The position numbers and the translations under genes were made by a program. Source: Sisyra terminalis (Eukaryota; Arthropoda; Insecta; Neuroptera; Sisyridae). Taken from it: a stretch of 64,000 nt of DNA. The stretch is from positions 53,579,050-53,643,049 of the forward strand of contig OY292277.1 of assembly GCA_958496175.1 (NCBI GenBank), read 5' to 3'. The notes below the pieces were generated by a model that had not been told where the DNA came from, did no database searches, and worked only from the letters and a program-made list of their open reading frames with translations. Below are positions 1 through 11,437 of this stretch, piece after piece. The number at the start of each line of letters is the position of its first letter. Position 1 is the first letter of the stretch.

Positions 1-643
1 TGTCAGTAGGCCATGAAATCAAACTGTAAAACAAGTAAGAATCTTTTTTTTCTAATTTTATTTCAAAACAATTGAAATTAGTACATAAATTCCTTACAAA
101 CAAATCTCCAAAAACAAACCTAATAGTGGCCGAGTCGTCTAGATCAGTGGTTTCTAACCTGGGTGCGACCAAATCTCAGGCAAGGGCAGATTTAAGGGGG
201 AGACGGGTGCACGTGTCCCCTCCCAGGGTATTTTTGTGTACTGTGGAGATTCCATAACAGTACATACTGTCATTTTTTTTCTACAGTTAGTACTCAATGG
301 AAGATCCCTAGCATGCTGGAGATATCATACGGGCATACAATCAAGGTGGCTGTGGTTCGAGCGATTGTCATATGTCAGTAGGCCATGAAATCAAACTCTA
401 AAACAAGTAAGAATCTTTGTTTTCTAATTTTATTACAAAACAATTGAAATTAGTACATAAATTCCTTATAAACAAATCTCCAAAAACAAACCTAATAGTG
501 GCCGAGTCGTTTAGATCAGTGGTTCCTAACCTGGGTTCGACCAAATCCCAGGCAAGGTCGGATTAAAGGGGGGGAGGTACGGGGGCACATGCTCCCCCTG
601 GATATTTTTGTGTACTATGGAGATTCCATAACAGTACATACTT
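1..643. repeat. Direct duplication, about 270 bp, spaced 372 bp
   Basis: Bases 1-274 recur at 373-643 with scattered substitutions (both start TGTCAGTAGGCCATGAAATC). The copied block contains sequence flanking a hAT-like terminus plus that terminus itself, so one element end (CAGTGGTT...) appears twice, near 145 and 517. The 98 bp between the copies are unique. No coding capacity is visible. Confidence 0.85.
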
Positions 644-1041
644 AGAAGCAAATCAAATTATTAAAGTTGTGAAAATATATGAATAAAGTAACAAAAAGAA
701 CATTTGTGGAAACTCTAGTCTATTTCTGGTTGGGATTGCGAATTTTTTTCGTGACCCCTGTCACGCTCTTGCAAATGGAAGATGATATTGTGCACCCCCC
801 CAGAAAAAAATCCTGAATCCGCCCTTGACTCCAGGGATTCAGTGAGTCAGTCTTGCGGGTTCGGCAAATATTATGTTTTAGTAGCTTTTTTCTTTGCTCT
901 TAATGTTTTTGTTCATTTGGTACATCAATTACCAATTACTTATTTGAAATTTGAAAAAAAAAATCCAATGAAGAAGGGCTCAATGCATATGAACATAAAA
1001 CTGATGGGGATCAGTACCTCTGACAAGGTGAAGAACCACTG
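145..1041. mobile_element. Non-autonomous hAT-like transposon
   Basis: The element starts CAGTGGTTTCTAACCT and ends GAAGAACCACTG, giving inverted termini CAGTGGTT. It is flanked by an exact 8-bp direct repeat GTCTAGAT (137-144 and 1042-1049). The 8-bp duplication of nTCTAGAn type and CAGTG termini are hallmarks of the hAT superfamily. There is no transposase reading frame. The second CAGTGGTT end at 517 lies inside and came from the local duplication. Confidence 0.75.
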
Positions 1042-1592
1042 GTCTAGATGATCACTCCAAAACTGCGGTAAATAGTGGAGCAAATTTTCGATTTTTCTTG
1101 ATTTCGGATTTTTTTAACCCTAAAGTCGCTATAGACCTTAATATTATAGTTATAAAGCAATGATCAATAGCAATTTAGAAAAAAAAACACCCTATTCGAA
1201 CTACCCTTACGCCTCCCTATCATAAGTTTCCTCATCAGCCAAAAGCCAATTTTAAACCAAATTAAGCATATATTGCACTTGTATCCAAAATCAACAGGTT
1301 GTTGTCGAATTTTGACGAAATATTCGTCCTTCTTAGGATAATCTCCTAAAAATAGATGATAGGAAAATGCAGTTTTAAAATTTAAAAAATAAAAGAAAAA
1401 CAAACGAGGTTTTCACTACGTCACTCAGCCATCAGAGTCTTCTTGATATGATAATTTACTGCGCCCCTGTTTGTACTGTAGCCAGGACCCAACAAATTTC
1501 TAAATCTGGCATTGGTTGCTTACTATTCCGCAAGGATAATAGGCAAAAGATTTTTGAAATTTGGCAAAAGATACGATTTTTTCTGACTTTGA
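1042..1592. other. No gene seen
   Basis: AT-rich sequence between two mobile elements. Only short open frames without recognisable similarity or splice context are present. Confidence 0.6.
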
Positions 1593-2015
1593 ACAGTTAT
1601 ACTGTGTATACAATATATAAAATATATTGCGATCCAATTTATGTAGTATAATTTAATATAATAATGTATAAAAATCATTCCATAAACATAAATTTGAACA
1701 GAAGTTCAAACAAAAATATTTGTCACGTAATGCCCAGATACGTATTTCGATTGCCAAGCAATCTTCCTCAGTGGTCGTCAAGTAGTTTGGATCATCAGTT
1801 TGTGATGATTCATCACCTGTGAATCATCACAAGTGATGAAGATTGCTTGGCAATCAAAATACGTATCTGGGCAATACGTCACTAATATTTTTGTTTGAAC
1901 TTCTGTTCAAATTTATGTTTATAATATGATTTGTATATATTATTATGTATATTAAATTTTACTACATAAATTGGATCGCCATATATTCTATATATTGTAT
2001 ACTCAGTATAACTGT
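1593..2015. mobile_element. Palindromic element with hammerhead-like cores, copy 1
   Basis: The two halves are inverted copies: the left end ACAGTTATACTGTGTATAC mirrors the right end GTATACTCAGTATAACTGT. Each arm contains a module around GATTGCTTGGCAATC followed by GAAATACGTATCTGGGC, facing the other arm. In the minus-strand arm (about 1730-1776) the core reads CTGAGGA, a 6-bp hairpin, then GAAA. No protein is encoded. Related copies lie near 27195-28073 and 56045-56425. The family may be a Penelope-like or other ribozyme-bearing retroelement remnant; this is inferred. Confidence 0.65.
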
Positions 2016-2663
2016 AATAAGACCAATATATACTGTTTAAACACCCTTACCTTGTGTTGGCCTCGACTTTCTGCCAAACAAGTGGTTCTAGCATGAAAGT
2101 TCAATTGTCAACAATTTTCAACTTTTCCATGACCGACTTGATTGTTCTGTTTTATTACCAAGGTATACGTTTTAGTTGAATGAAAAACAGTAAATTTTGA
2201 TCGATAAAACATCTTCAATTTCCTTGCAAACAAGTGGTCGTGGAAAAAAAATTCAAGAGACCAAAATTGTAGAGCTTTCCTTGGTTAATTACTTACAATT
2301 GTTGAATTTTACACTTTCTGGATGGACAGATAAATTTTCGGTCATGAAAAGTGTCCACATTGGAAAAACGAGAAATTGAAACATTAAACACTTTTAATTT
2401 GGCATAATTGAGGGGGGAGGGGAATAATAAGGGGGAAGGGAGACGGTGAAAAAAACATTGATTTTATTTGAACTTCAAAAACCCATTGTATTACCTTGAA
2501 ATATAAATGATTCCCACAGCCCGACCGGTATTCTAGAATAAGCTCTTCAGCTCAAAAAAGTTTCGGCACCTCTGCTTTAGGTATAATTACGAAATAGTTT
2601 CAATTACACAAAATATAAGCCCTGACTATACTTACCTCCAAGAACCATATCGTTGGTCTAAAG
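2016..2663. other. No gene seen
   Basis: AT-rich, unannotated spacer. A short open frame at 2197-2379 has no recognisable similarity. Confidence 0.6.
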
Positions 2664-2994
2664 CAGAGTTCCCCAAACTTTTTTGTGTCGTGGACCCCTT
2701 GCCATGTTTTTCCGTGTTGGGTAGACCCCCTACTTACCTGATATTGATTTCCTGTAAATTTTTAACTGCAGTGAAGTTTAGTAATAGGTACTTTTATAAA
2801 AAATGTATATGTCTTGATATTATAAGATAGTATGATGTAAGTAAATAGGTACTATCAGTGTATGTGTTGAGATCCACTATCGTGGACCCCCATTTTCATT
2901 TCATGGACCCCCAAATTTTTTTTCGCTAACGTAGACCCCTTGCAGATTGTCCTAGACCCCTAGGGGTCGATATAGATCACTTTGGGAATCACTG
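2664..2994. mobile_element. hAT MITE with intact 8-bp TSD
   Basis: The 331-bp element starts CAGAGTTCCCCAAACT and ends TTTGGGAATCACTG, imperfect inverted termini of hAT style. It is flanked by identical 8-bp repeats GTCTAAAG (2656-2663 and 2995-3002), which fit the hAT target consensus nTCTAnAn. It contains several GTGGACCCC-type blocks and no open frame. Confidence 0.88.
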
Positions 2995-3002
2995 GTCTAA
3001 AG

Positions 3003-3889
3003 TGTTAACCTGCTAAATCCATTTTTAAAGATTTTTTTGTATTTTTAGAAAGGGAATACAAATTTCTATCAAATGACAATATAATAAATCACTTTAAAAA
3101 TAGAAATTTCAAAATATTGCATGAAACGAAAACCTGCTTTATGCACTAACTTATGCAGTTTACATTACCTTTTTCGCCCCTCTGTTGCCAAAACTATAAC
3201 TTTCAAAAGAAAACGACTTTTTTCGGCAAGTTAAATGGGAAATACAATTGTCTTTCAACACTTTATTTGGCTGAAAAGTAAAAATAGTTTTTCTGAAATA
3301 AAAAGGCCTCTTGCCTATATGTTTTGATGACCAATTTTGAATTATATGTAGCCAAGAACCATTGAAATGGTACCTAACTAAATAAATAAATAGAGTACAT
3401 TTTACAATAATTTTTTCCTCGAAAAATCATCGAAATTCCATCAGTACAGCACTGACTTACAATTTTTATTGTATGGCAAGTTTTTTAAAGGGAATTCGTG
3501 CGTTTATTGAACCCTTTTACTAGTACATATATTTATTAACAAGAATTACCAACAATATGAGACCAAAGAAATTTTTTTTTTCCGCTCGGAAATGAGGGAT
3601 TCCGTGGTGGTGGCCAATTGCTGACTAATCTGACTAACGTTATAAAGGGGTTGACATAAAACTGGAATGAAAACACACGCAGACATGAAGATTTTTTACA
3701 CGAAACTATTATACTAATAAGTGTTTACGTAATTCTTATGTCAAAACATATAAAACAGGAAGTTTTTCCTTCGATAAATTGATTTATCAATTGTTAAACG
3801 GATTCGCTGAATTGTTTTTATATAAAAGCTTTCCTCAATCTTTTTATGCTGATCAAGGAAACGGTAAACGACGACTTATGGCATTAATG
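3003..3889. other. No gene seen
   Basis: AT-rich spacer without recognisable repeats or coding exons, upstream of the GC-rich island. Confidence 0.55.
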
Positions 3890-4532
3890 ACTTTTGTATG
3901 CCACTAAAGTGGCAAAATTGAAAACTTTGTCTTCTACACTACTAAGTCATTTTATAAACGAAAATGAAGTTCAGTTTGTGTATTCTGAAAGTAAAGTTTG
4001 TGTGAAAAAAAGCCGTTATCCTCGTGAATTTTTCAGGTTCGGAGGTTCACATGGTCGATCCGGTCGAATCCGCTGGTAGGTGGGAGGAGGAGGAGGAGGA
4101 GGAGGTGAATTATCAGAATGCTATTGAAGAACACAACATGTAGGAAGAACGGAATGAAGAAAGGTGTGTATGAGAGTTCGGGGCCTCGCCGAAGAAAAGA
4201 GCAAGCAGGAGATGCTGAAGGTAGAACTGCGGTCAGTGACCAGTGAGAGCAGTGACAGAGGCTGCAATCGGCGGCGGCGTCATCATTAAGCAGTCTTCGT
4301 TGCTTTCGTTTCTTCATTTTCCTCCATGACGATGACGTTGCCAGGGGAGGGTGGTGCGGACGACGGCGGGCGAACAACAGTACCGGTATCGGGTATTATA
4401 GCGGACCAACGCTAAGTACAGTTGTCTTTCCGAACAACGGTCCGCGCTTCTAACACACTGACTGCGTGAACTCTTCGTTCGTACCCAACCAACACACACA
4501 CACATCATGAGGAACATCTACCATACGCCGCC
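3890..4532 (+). promoter_or_regulatory. GC-rich island, possible promoter and 5' UTR
   Basis: Base composition changes sharply here. There is a run of GGA/GAG triplets at 4080-4105, CGGCGGCGTC near 4270, CGACGGCGGGCG near 4360 and a CA repeat at 4493-4503. In an otherwise AT-rich gene-free stretch this looks like the promoter and 5' leader of a gene on the + strand. It could also be a conserved regulatory element or a relic. The transcription start cannot be read from sequence alone. Confidence 0.35.
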
Positions 4533-4618
4533 ATGCCACATAAATCTATGGATAATACCAATGCTCACGATAAACTGTCCCTCTGTACCCCGCTTGGTAC
4601 TTATGTGTTGGGAAGAAC
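4533..4618 (+). CDS. Candidate first coding exon, gene unknown
   Basis: An ATG in good context (GCCGCCATGC) opens 28 codons plus two bases, starting MPHKSMDNTNAHDK and ending near TPLGTYVLGRT. It stops at a plausible donor AAC|GTGAGC. Codon composition fits the GC-rich island and not the surrounding repeats. The end of the peptide loosely recalls the lead-in to a protein-kinase glycine loop, but this is weak. I found no matching downstream exon before the next same-strand gene at 17726, so the rest lies beyond very long introns, is lost, or the exon is not real. Confidence 0.25.
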
Positions 4619-4976
4619 GTGAGCCATGACCATCAACTTCTTCAACACGATCACATGTGTGCATACTTATCATAGGAAAAAAGAATTAAGGTCTCTACAA
4701 TCTGCACGCTGCCTTTTGACTCTTCACGGATTTCCTTGTTTGTTTAACACAACATTTTATAGATACTTCAATGCCCTTCTATTGTCCAACGTAAGTCTCC
4801 GGCAAAAGACCTACAAAGAACTCAAATCAATGACTAAAAGTGCAAATAATAATGATTCAATAGAAATATTTCTTACGAAAAAAATTCTCTCTTTGATTTG
4901 GTACCAAAACCATCGAAAACGACATTTATTTTTAATTTTTGTGGCCATCGATATTGCTAGATATTGACATCGTTCA

Positions 4977-7320
4977 CTGGTAATGTTTTAACGAATAAAA
5001 TTTTCGATTAAATCATCGGAAAACTTGGCAATTGTTGACTTAGAATTCCACTTTCAAAGGTTCCGATTCATCAGAAAATCATTTTGGAAAATCAGTTATT
5101 TTCTAAGAGCTTTCTTCTTGAACTTTGCTAAAGTCGAATTTTTCGAACGTCTTATTTGTCCTTCAGACCTACGAATTACAAGTAAACATTAATTTTCGTC
5201 ATTTTGTCGGCTTAAATTATAATTAAAGATACCAAATTTTTGTAATTTAAAACGAATAAAACTCAAAACAATGACAACTCAAAGTACAAATAATAATAAC
5301 ACAATAGAAATATTTCTTACAAAAAAGTCTACTTTTCGATTTGGTTCCAAAACCGTCGAAAACGACAATTCTTATTAATTTTTGTGGCCCTCGATATTGC
5401 TAGATATTGACATCGTTCACTGGTAATGTTTTATAGAATAAAATTTTCGATTAAATCATCGGAAAACTTGGCAATTGTTGACTTAGAATTCCACTTTCAA
5501 AGGTTCCGATTCAACAGAAAATCATTTTGGAAAATCTGTTATTTTCTAAGAGCTTTCTTCTAGAACTTTACGAGAGTCGAATTTTTCTAACGTCTTATTT
5601 GTCCTTCAGACCTACGAATTACAAGTAAACATTAATAGTCATTTTGTCGCCTTAAATTATAATTAAAGATACCAAATTTTGTCATTTAAAACAAGTTTAA
5701 TTTGTATTCACTGGAAAATCACATCATAAATTTTCTTCCCCTTTTGGATGGCGAATATCATTTGTTGAAGGATTTAAAAGTTTTTTGGTCTTTAACGCAC
5801 GGACCCCCAAGGAAATCAAGCATAATGCCAAAGCCTCTGAGTGAAAAAAAGGTGCAATTTTCGGACATTATAATATTATAATATCCCTTCATTAAATTAA
5901 AAAACAAACTTTTTCAAATGGGACTGCGGACTCCGAAACATAGGCCCGCGGACCACAGGGTAGGAAACAATGATCTAAATAATTAGCCTGGGCTAATAGA
6001 TGCCTTTTGACTCTTCACGGATTTCCTTGTTTGTTTAACACAACATTTTATAGATATTTCAATGCCTTTCTATTGTCCAACGCAAGTCTCCGGCAAAAGA
6101 CCTACAAACAATACTCAAAACAATGACAACTAAAAATGCAAATAATAATTCAATAGAAATATTTCTTACAAAAAAGTCTACTTTTCGAATTGGTACCCAA
6201 AACCGTCGAAAACGACATTTATTATTAATGTTTGTGGCCATCGATATTGCTTAATATTGACATCGTTCACTGGTAATGTTTTATAGAATAAAATTTTTGA
6301 TTAAATCATCGGAAAACTCGGCAATTGTTGACTTAGAGTTCCACTTTCAATGGTTTCGGTTCATCAGAAAAACGTTTTGGAAAATAAGTTATTTTCTAAG
6401 AACTTTCTTCTTGAGCTTTGCTAGAATCGAATTTTTCGAACGTCTTATTTTTCGTTCAGACCTACGAATTATTATTATTATTTACTTCCCGTAGACATTC
6501 TACAGAGATGCAAAGCATCTGTACATAGAACTGGAATATTACAATTGTAATGTAGTGCAATGTACCATTAAATCAGTAGAACAAAATTAAAAGTAACAAA
6601 GTTAACAGTTAAAACAGAATTACCAATAGAATAAATAAATACAATTTTAATTTAAAATTAAATAATGCCAGTGGTTTAGTCACCGAAGGTATCCATTATG
6701 CGTATTAATATTTTCCTCAGTTTTTTTCGCCTAAAACTAAGTGTTTTAAGATGGTTGGGCAATTTATTAAAAATTTTTATCGCAATAAAATATGGATTTT
6801 TAGTGCTGCTAGTTTTCTTAGTTTTAATATTAATTTTTGTGGCCATCGATATTGCTAGATATCGACATCGTTCACTGGTAATGTTTTAGAGAATAATTTT
6901 CGATTAAATCATCGGAAAACTTGGTAATTGTTGAATTAGAGTTCCACTTTCAATGATTTCTGTTCATCGAGAAAATGTTTTGAAAAATCAGTTATTTTCT
7001 AAGAGCTTTAAGTCCTCTTGGACTTTGCTAGAGCCGAATTTTGCGAACGCCTTATTTTTCCTTCAGACCTACGAATTACAAGCAAACATTGAATTTCGTC
7101 ACTTTGTCGGCATAATTTATAAATAAAGATACCAAAATTTTTGAAATTTAAAACCAGTAATACTCAAATCAATGACAACTAAAAGTACAAATAATAATAA
7201 TTCAACAGAAATATTTCTTACAAAAAAGACTACTTTTCGATTTGGTACCCAAAACCGTCCAAAACGACATTTCGTATTACTTTTGTGGCCATCGGTATTA
7301 CTAGATATTGACATGATTCA
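4977..7320. repeat. Higher-order repeat unit 1 (2,344 bp)
   Basis: First copy of the tandem unit. It differs from unit 2 by only a few bases, for example TTGGTAATTG near 6922 against TTGGCAATTG near 9266. The insertion at about 5697-6000 has CGGACCCCC and GCGGACCACAGG blocks resembling hAT ends; the insertion at about 6477-6830 is unrelated to the monomer. Confidence 0.9.
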
Positions 7321-9664
7321 CTGGTAATGTTTTATAGAATAAAATTTTCGATTAAATCATCGGAAAACTTGGCAATTGTTGACTTAGAATTCCACTTTCA
7401 AAGGTTCCGATTCATCAGAAAATCATTTTGGAAAATCAGTTATTTTCTAAGAGCTTTCTTCTTGAACTTTGCTAAAGTCGAATTTTTCGAACGTCTTATT
7501 TGTCCTTCAGACCTACGAATTACAAGTAAACATTAATTTTTGTCATTTTGTCGGCTTAAATTATAATTAAAGATACCAAATTTTTGTAATTTAAAACGAA
7601 TAAAACTCAAAACAATGACAACTCAAAGTACAAATAATAATAACACAATAGAAATATTTCTTACAAAAAAGTCTACTTTTCGATTTGGTTCCAAAACCGT
7701 CGAAAACGACAATTCTTATTAATTTTTGTGGCCCTCGATATTGCTAGATATTGACATCGTTCACTGGTAATGTTTTATAGAATAAAATTTTCGATTAAAT
7801 CATCGGAAAACTTGGCAATTGTTGACTTAGAATTCCACTTTCAAAGGTTCCGATTCAACAGAAAATCATTTTGGAAAATCTGTTATTTTCTAAGAGCTTT
7901 CTTCTAGAACTTTACGAGAGTCGAATTTTTCTAACGTCTTATTTGTCCTTCAGACCTACGAATTACAAGTAAACATTAATAGTCATTTTGTCGCCTTAAA
8001 TTATAATTAAAGATACCAAATTTTGTCATTTAAAACAAGTTTAATTTGTATTCACTGGAAAATCACATCATAAATTTTCTTCCCCTTTTGGATGGCGAAT
8101 ATCATTTGTTGAAGGATTTAAAAGTTTTTTGGTCTTTAACGCACGGACCCCCAAGGAAATCAAGCATAATGCCAAAGCCTCTGAGTGAAAAAAAGGTGCA
8201 ATTTTCGGACATTATAATATTATAATATCCCTTCATTAAATTAAAAAACAAACTTTTTCAAATGGGACTGCGGACTCCGAAACATAGGCCCGCGGACCAC
8301 AGGGTAGGAAACAATGATCTAAATAATTAGCCTGGGCTAATAGATGCCTTTTGACTCTTCACGGATTTCCTTGTTTGTTTAACACAACATTTTATAGATA
8401 TTTCAATGCCTTTCTATTGTCCAACGCAAGTCTCCGGCAAAAGACCTACAAACAATACTCAAAACAATGACAACTAAAAATGCAAATAATAATTCAATAG
8501 AAATATTTCTTACAAAAAAGTCTACTTTTCGAATTGGTACCCAAAACCGTCGAAAACGACATTTATTATTAATGTTTGTGGCCATCGATATTGCTTAATA
8601 TTGACATCGTTCACTGGTAATGTTTTATAGAATAAAATTTTTGATTAAATCATCGGAAAACTCGGCAATTGTTGACTTAGAGTTCCACTTTCAATGGTTT
8701 CGGTTCATCAGAAAAACGTTTTGGAAAATAAGTTATTTTCTAAGAACTTTCTTCTTGAGCTTTGCTAGAATCGAATTTTTCGAACGTCTTATTTTTCGTT
8801 CAGACCTACGAATTATTATTATTATTTACTTCCCGTAGACATTCTACAGAGATGCAAAGCATCTGTACATAGAACTGGAATATTACAATTGTAATGTAGT
8901 GCAATGTACCATTAAATCAGTAGAACAAAATTAAAAGTAACAAAGTTAACAGTTAAAACAGAATTACCAATAGAATAAATAAATACAATTTTAATTTAAA
9001 ATTAAATAATGCCAGTGGTTTAGTCACCGAAGGTATCCATTATGCGTATTAATATTTTCCTCAGTTTTTTTCGCCTAAAACTAAGTGTTTTAAGATGGTT
9101 GGGCAATTTATTAAAAATTTTTATCGCAATAAAATATGGATTTTTAGTGCTGCTAGTTTTCTTAGTTTTAATATTAATTTTTGTGGCCATCGATATTGCT
9201 AGATATCGACATCGTTCACTGGTAATGTTTTAGAGAATAATTTTCGATTAAATCATCGGAAAACTTGGCAATTGTTGAATTAGAGTTCCACTTTCAATGA
9301 TTTCTGTTCATCGAGAAAATGTTTTGAAAAATCAGTTATTTTCTAAGAGCTTTAAGTCCTCTTGGACTTTGCTAGAGCCGAATTTTGCGAACGCCTTATT
9401 TTTCCTTCAGACCTACGAATTACAAGCAAACATTGAATTTCGTCACTTTGTCGGCATAATTTATAAATAAAGATACCAAAATTTTTGAAATTTAAAACCA
9501 GTAATACTCAAATCAATGACAACTAAAAGTACAAATAATAATAATTCAACAGAAATATTTCTTACAAAAAAGACTACTTTTCGATTTGGTACCCAAAACC
9601 GTCCAAAACGACATTTCGTATTACTTTTGTGGCCATCGGTATTACTAGATATTGACATGATTCA
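7321..9664. repeat. Higher-order repeat unit 2 (2,344 bp)
   Basis: Near-identical tandem copy of the preceding unit at a constant offset of 2,344 bp. Divergence rises immediately after 9664, marking the end of the recent duplication. Confidence 0.9.
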
Positions 9665-10660
9665 CTGGTAATGTTTTATAGAATAAAATTTTCGATTAAA
9701 TCATCGGAAAACTCGGCAATTGTTGACTTAGAATTACACTTTCAAAGGTTCCGATTCATCAGAAAATCATTTTGGAAAATCAGTTATTTTCTAAGAGCTT
9801 TCTTCTTGGACTTTGCTAGAATCGAATTTTTCGAACATCTTATTTGTCCTTCAGACCTACGAATTACAAGTAAACATTAAATTTCGTCATTTTGTCGGCT
9901 TAAATTATAATTAAAGATACCAAATTTTTGTAATTTAAAACGAGTAAAACTCAAATCAATGACAACTCAAAGTACTAATAATAATAACTCAATAGAAATA
10001 TTTCTTACAAAAAAGTCTACTTTTTGATTTGGTACCCAAAACCGTCGAAAACGACATTTCGTATTATTTTTGTGGCCATCGATATTACTAGATATTGTCA
10101 TCATTCACTGGTAATGTTTTATAGAATAAAATTTTCGATTAAATCATCGGAAAACTTGGCAATTATTGACTTAGAGTTCCACTTTCAATGATTTCTGTTC
10201 ATCGAGAAAATGTTTTGGAAAATCAGTTATTTTCTAAGAACTTTCTTCTTGAACTTTGCGAGAGTCGAATTTTTCTAACGTCTTATTTGTCCTTCAGACC
10301 TACGAATTACAAGCAAACATTAAATTTCGTCATTTTGTCGGCTTAAATTATAATTAAAGATACCAAATTTTTGTCATTTAAAACAAGTTTAATTTGTATT
10401 CACTGGAAAATCACATCATAAATTTTCTACCCCTTTTGGATGGCGAACATCATCTGTTGAAGGATTTAAAAGTTTTTTGGTCTTTAACGCGCGGACCCCC
10501 AAGGAAATCAAGCATAATGCCAAGGACCCCTGAGTGAAAAACTGGTGCAATTTTCGGACAATATTATATTTTAGTATTCCTTCATTAAATAGACTCGCGG
10601 ACCCCCAGGGGTCCGCGGACCACAGGCTAAATGATTAGCCTGGCTAATATATAGTGACCG

Positions 10661-11265
10661 GATTTGATAAAAGTTGAGATAGGTAAGGGGAGCGGGTGTC
10701 GGGGACCAGACGATTGAATTGGGCGTCGTTTCTTGTCCGAATTTCATTTGATTGTTAATCAGTAATCAAAATTCGATGAGTTTTCCGTTAGTTTTATAAT
10801 AACTTTTCGTAGGAAATGGTAATTAAAACCAACTAAAAATTGATTTAGTGACGTCACGAAAAATATCAATGAATCTACAAAATAATAACTGTTTTAATAT
10901 ATTGCCATTATCTATTTACTAATTATAGTCTTCTGTACCATACCAAAGTAGTTTAGATCAGATTAATCTAGGATTCTATTTCTTGTTCTTCTTTTTTTCT
11001 GGAAACTTCCGATTTATCATCCATTGGTTTTCTCTATTTCAAAGAATTTGATTACCATTGATGACCATTGAATAGTTTTTGATACTTACAATAAATTCAT
11101 ATAGATCCTTCTTCATCAATTAAAATATGATTTTTTTTGTTTGTAGTACAAAGGCCACTTGCCATAGATCTTTGGGAGATTTTTTGAGAAAAATAGCTCC
11201 ATTTCCTGCTAAATCGAATTGAATTCTTTATAAGAAATGCATTTGATTGCTTAGTTATAATTCCT
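10661..11265. other. No gene seen
   Basis: Unique AT-rich spacer between the satellite and a MITE; nothing recognised. Confidence 0.55.
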
Positions 11266-11428
11266 CAAGGTTTGTAAATTACACAGGTTGCTCCATTAGA
11301 AAAAAAAATTACGTCATACGAAGAATTTTGGAATTGATTCAGTCTGAAGATATGTACGAATTTCTTCTGGATACGTCACGTATCCATCACGTAGCCACTA
11401 TGAGGCCACCTGAAGTTTATAAACCTTG
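11266..11428. mobile_element. MITE with exact 9-bp TSD (family with CAAGGTTT ends)
   Basis: A 163-bp element starting CAAGGTTTGTAAATTACAC and ending AGTTTATAAACCTTG, with inverted termini CAAGGTTTrTAAA. It is flanked by identical 9-bp repeats ATAATTCCT (11257-11265 and 11429-11437). Related copies lie in a TTC7 intron (50814-50959, 53324-53475 and a fragment near 53036). A 9-bp duplication is typical of Mutator-like elements; the assignment is inferred. Confidence 0.85.
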
Positions 11429-11437
11429 ATAATTCCT

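Larger units (their letters stand above)
4700..10660. repeat. Satellite with higher-order tandem structure
   Basis: A monomer of about 443 bp, recognisable by TGGTAATGTTTTATAGAA followed by TCGATTAAATCATCGG, starts at 4979, 5421, 6271, 6876, 7322, 7765, 8615, 9220, 9666 and 10109. The spacings run 442, 850, 605, 446, then 443, 850, 605, 446, then 443. Four monomers plus two insertions therefore form a 2,344-bp higher-order unit, and a third, diverged unit begins at 9666. The short open frames inside are repeat copies, not genes. Confidence 0.9.

Noticed and set aside
4626..10400. Many 60-113-residue open frames on both strands, some repeated exactly
   Set aside because: They are copies of the satellite monomer and shift with the repeat; no start context, splice sites or protein family fit.
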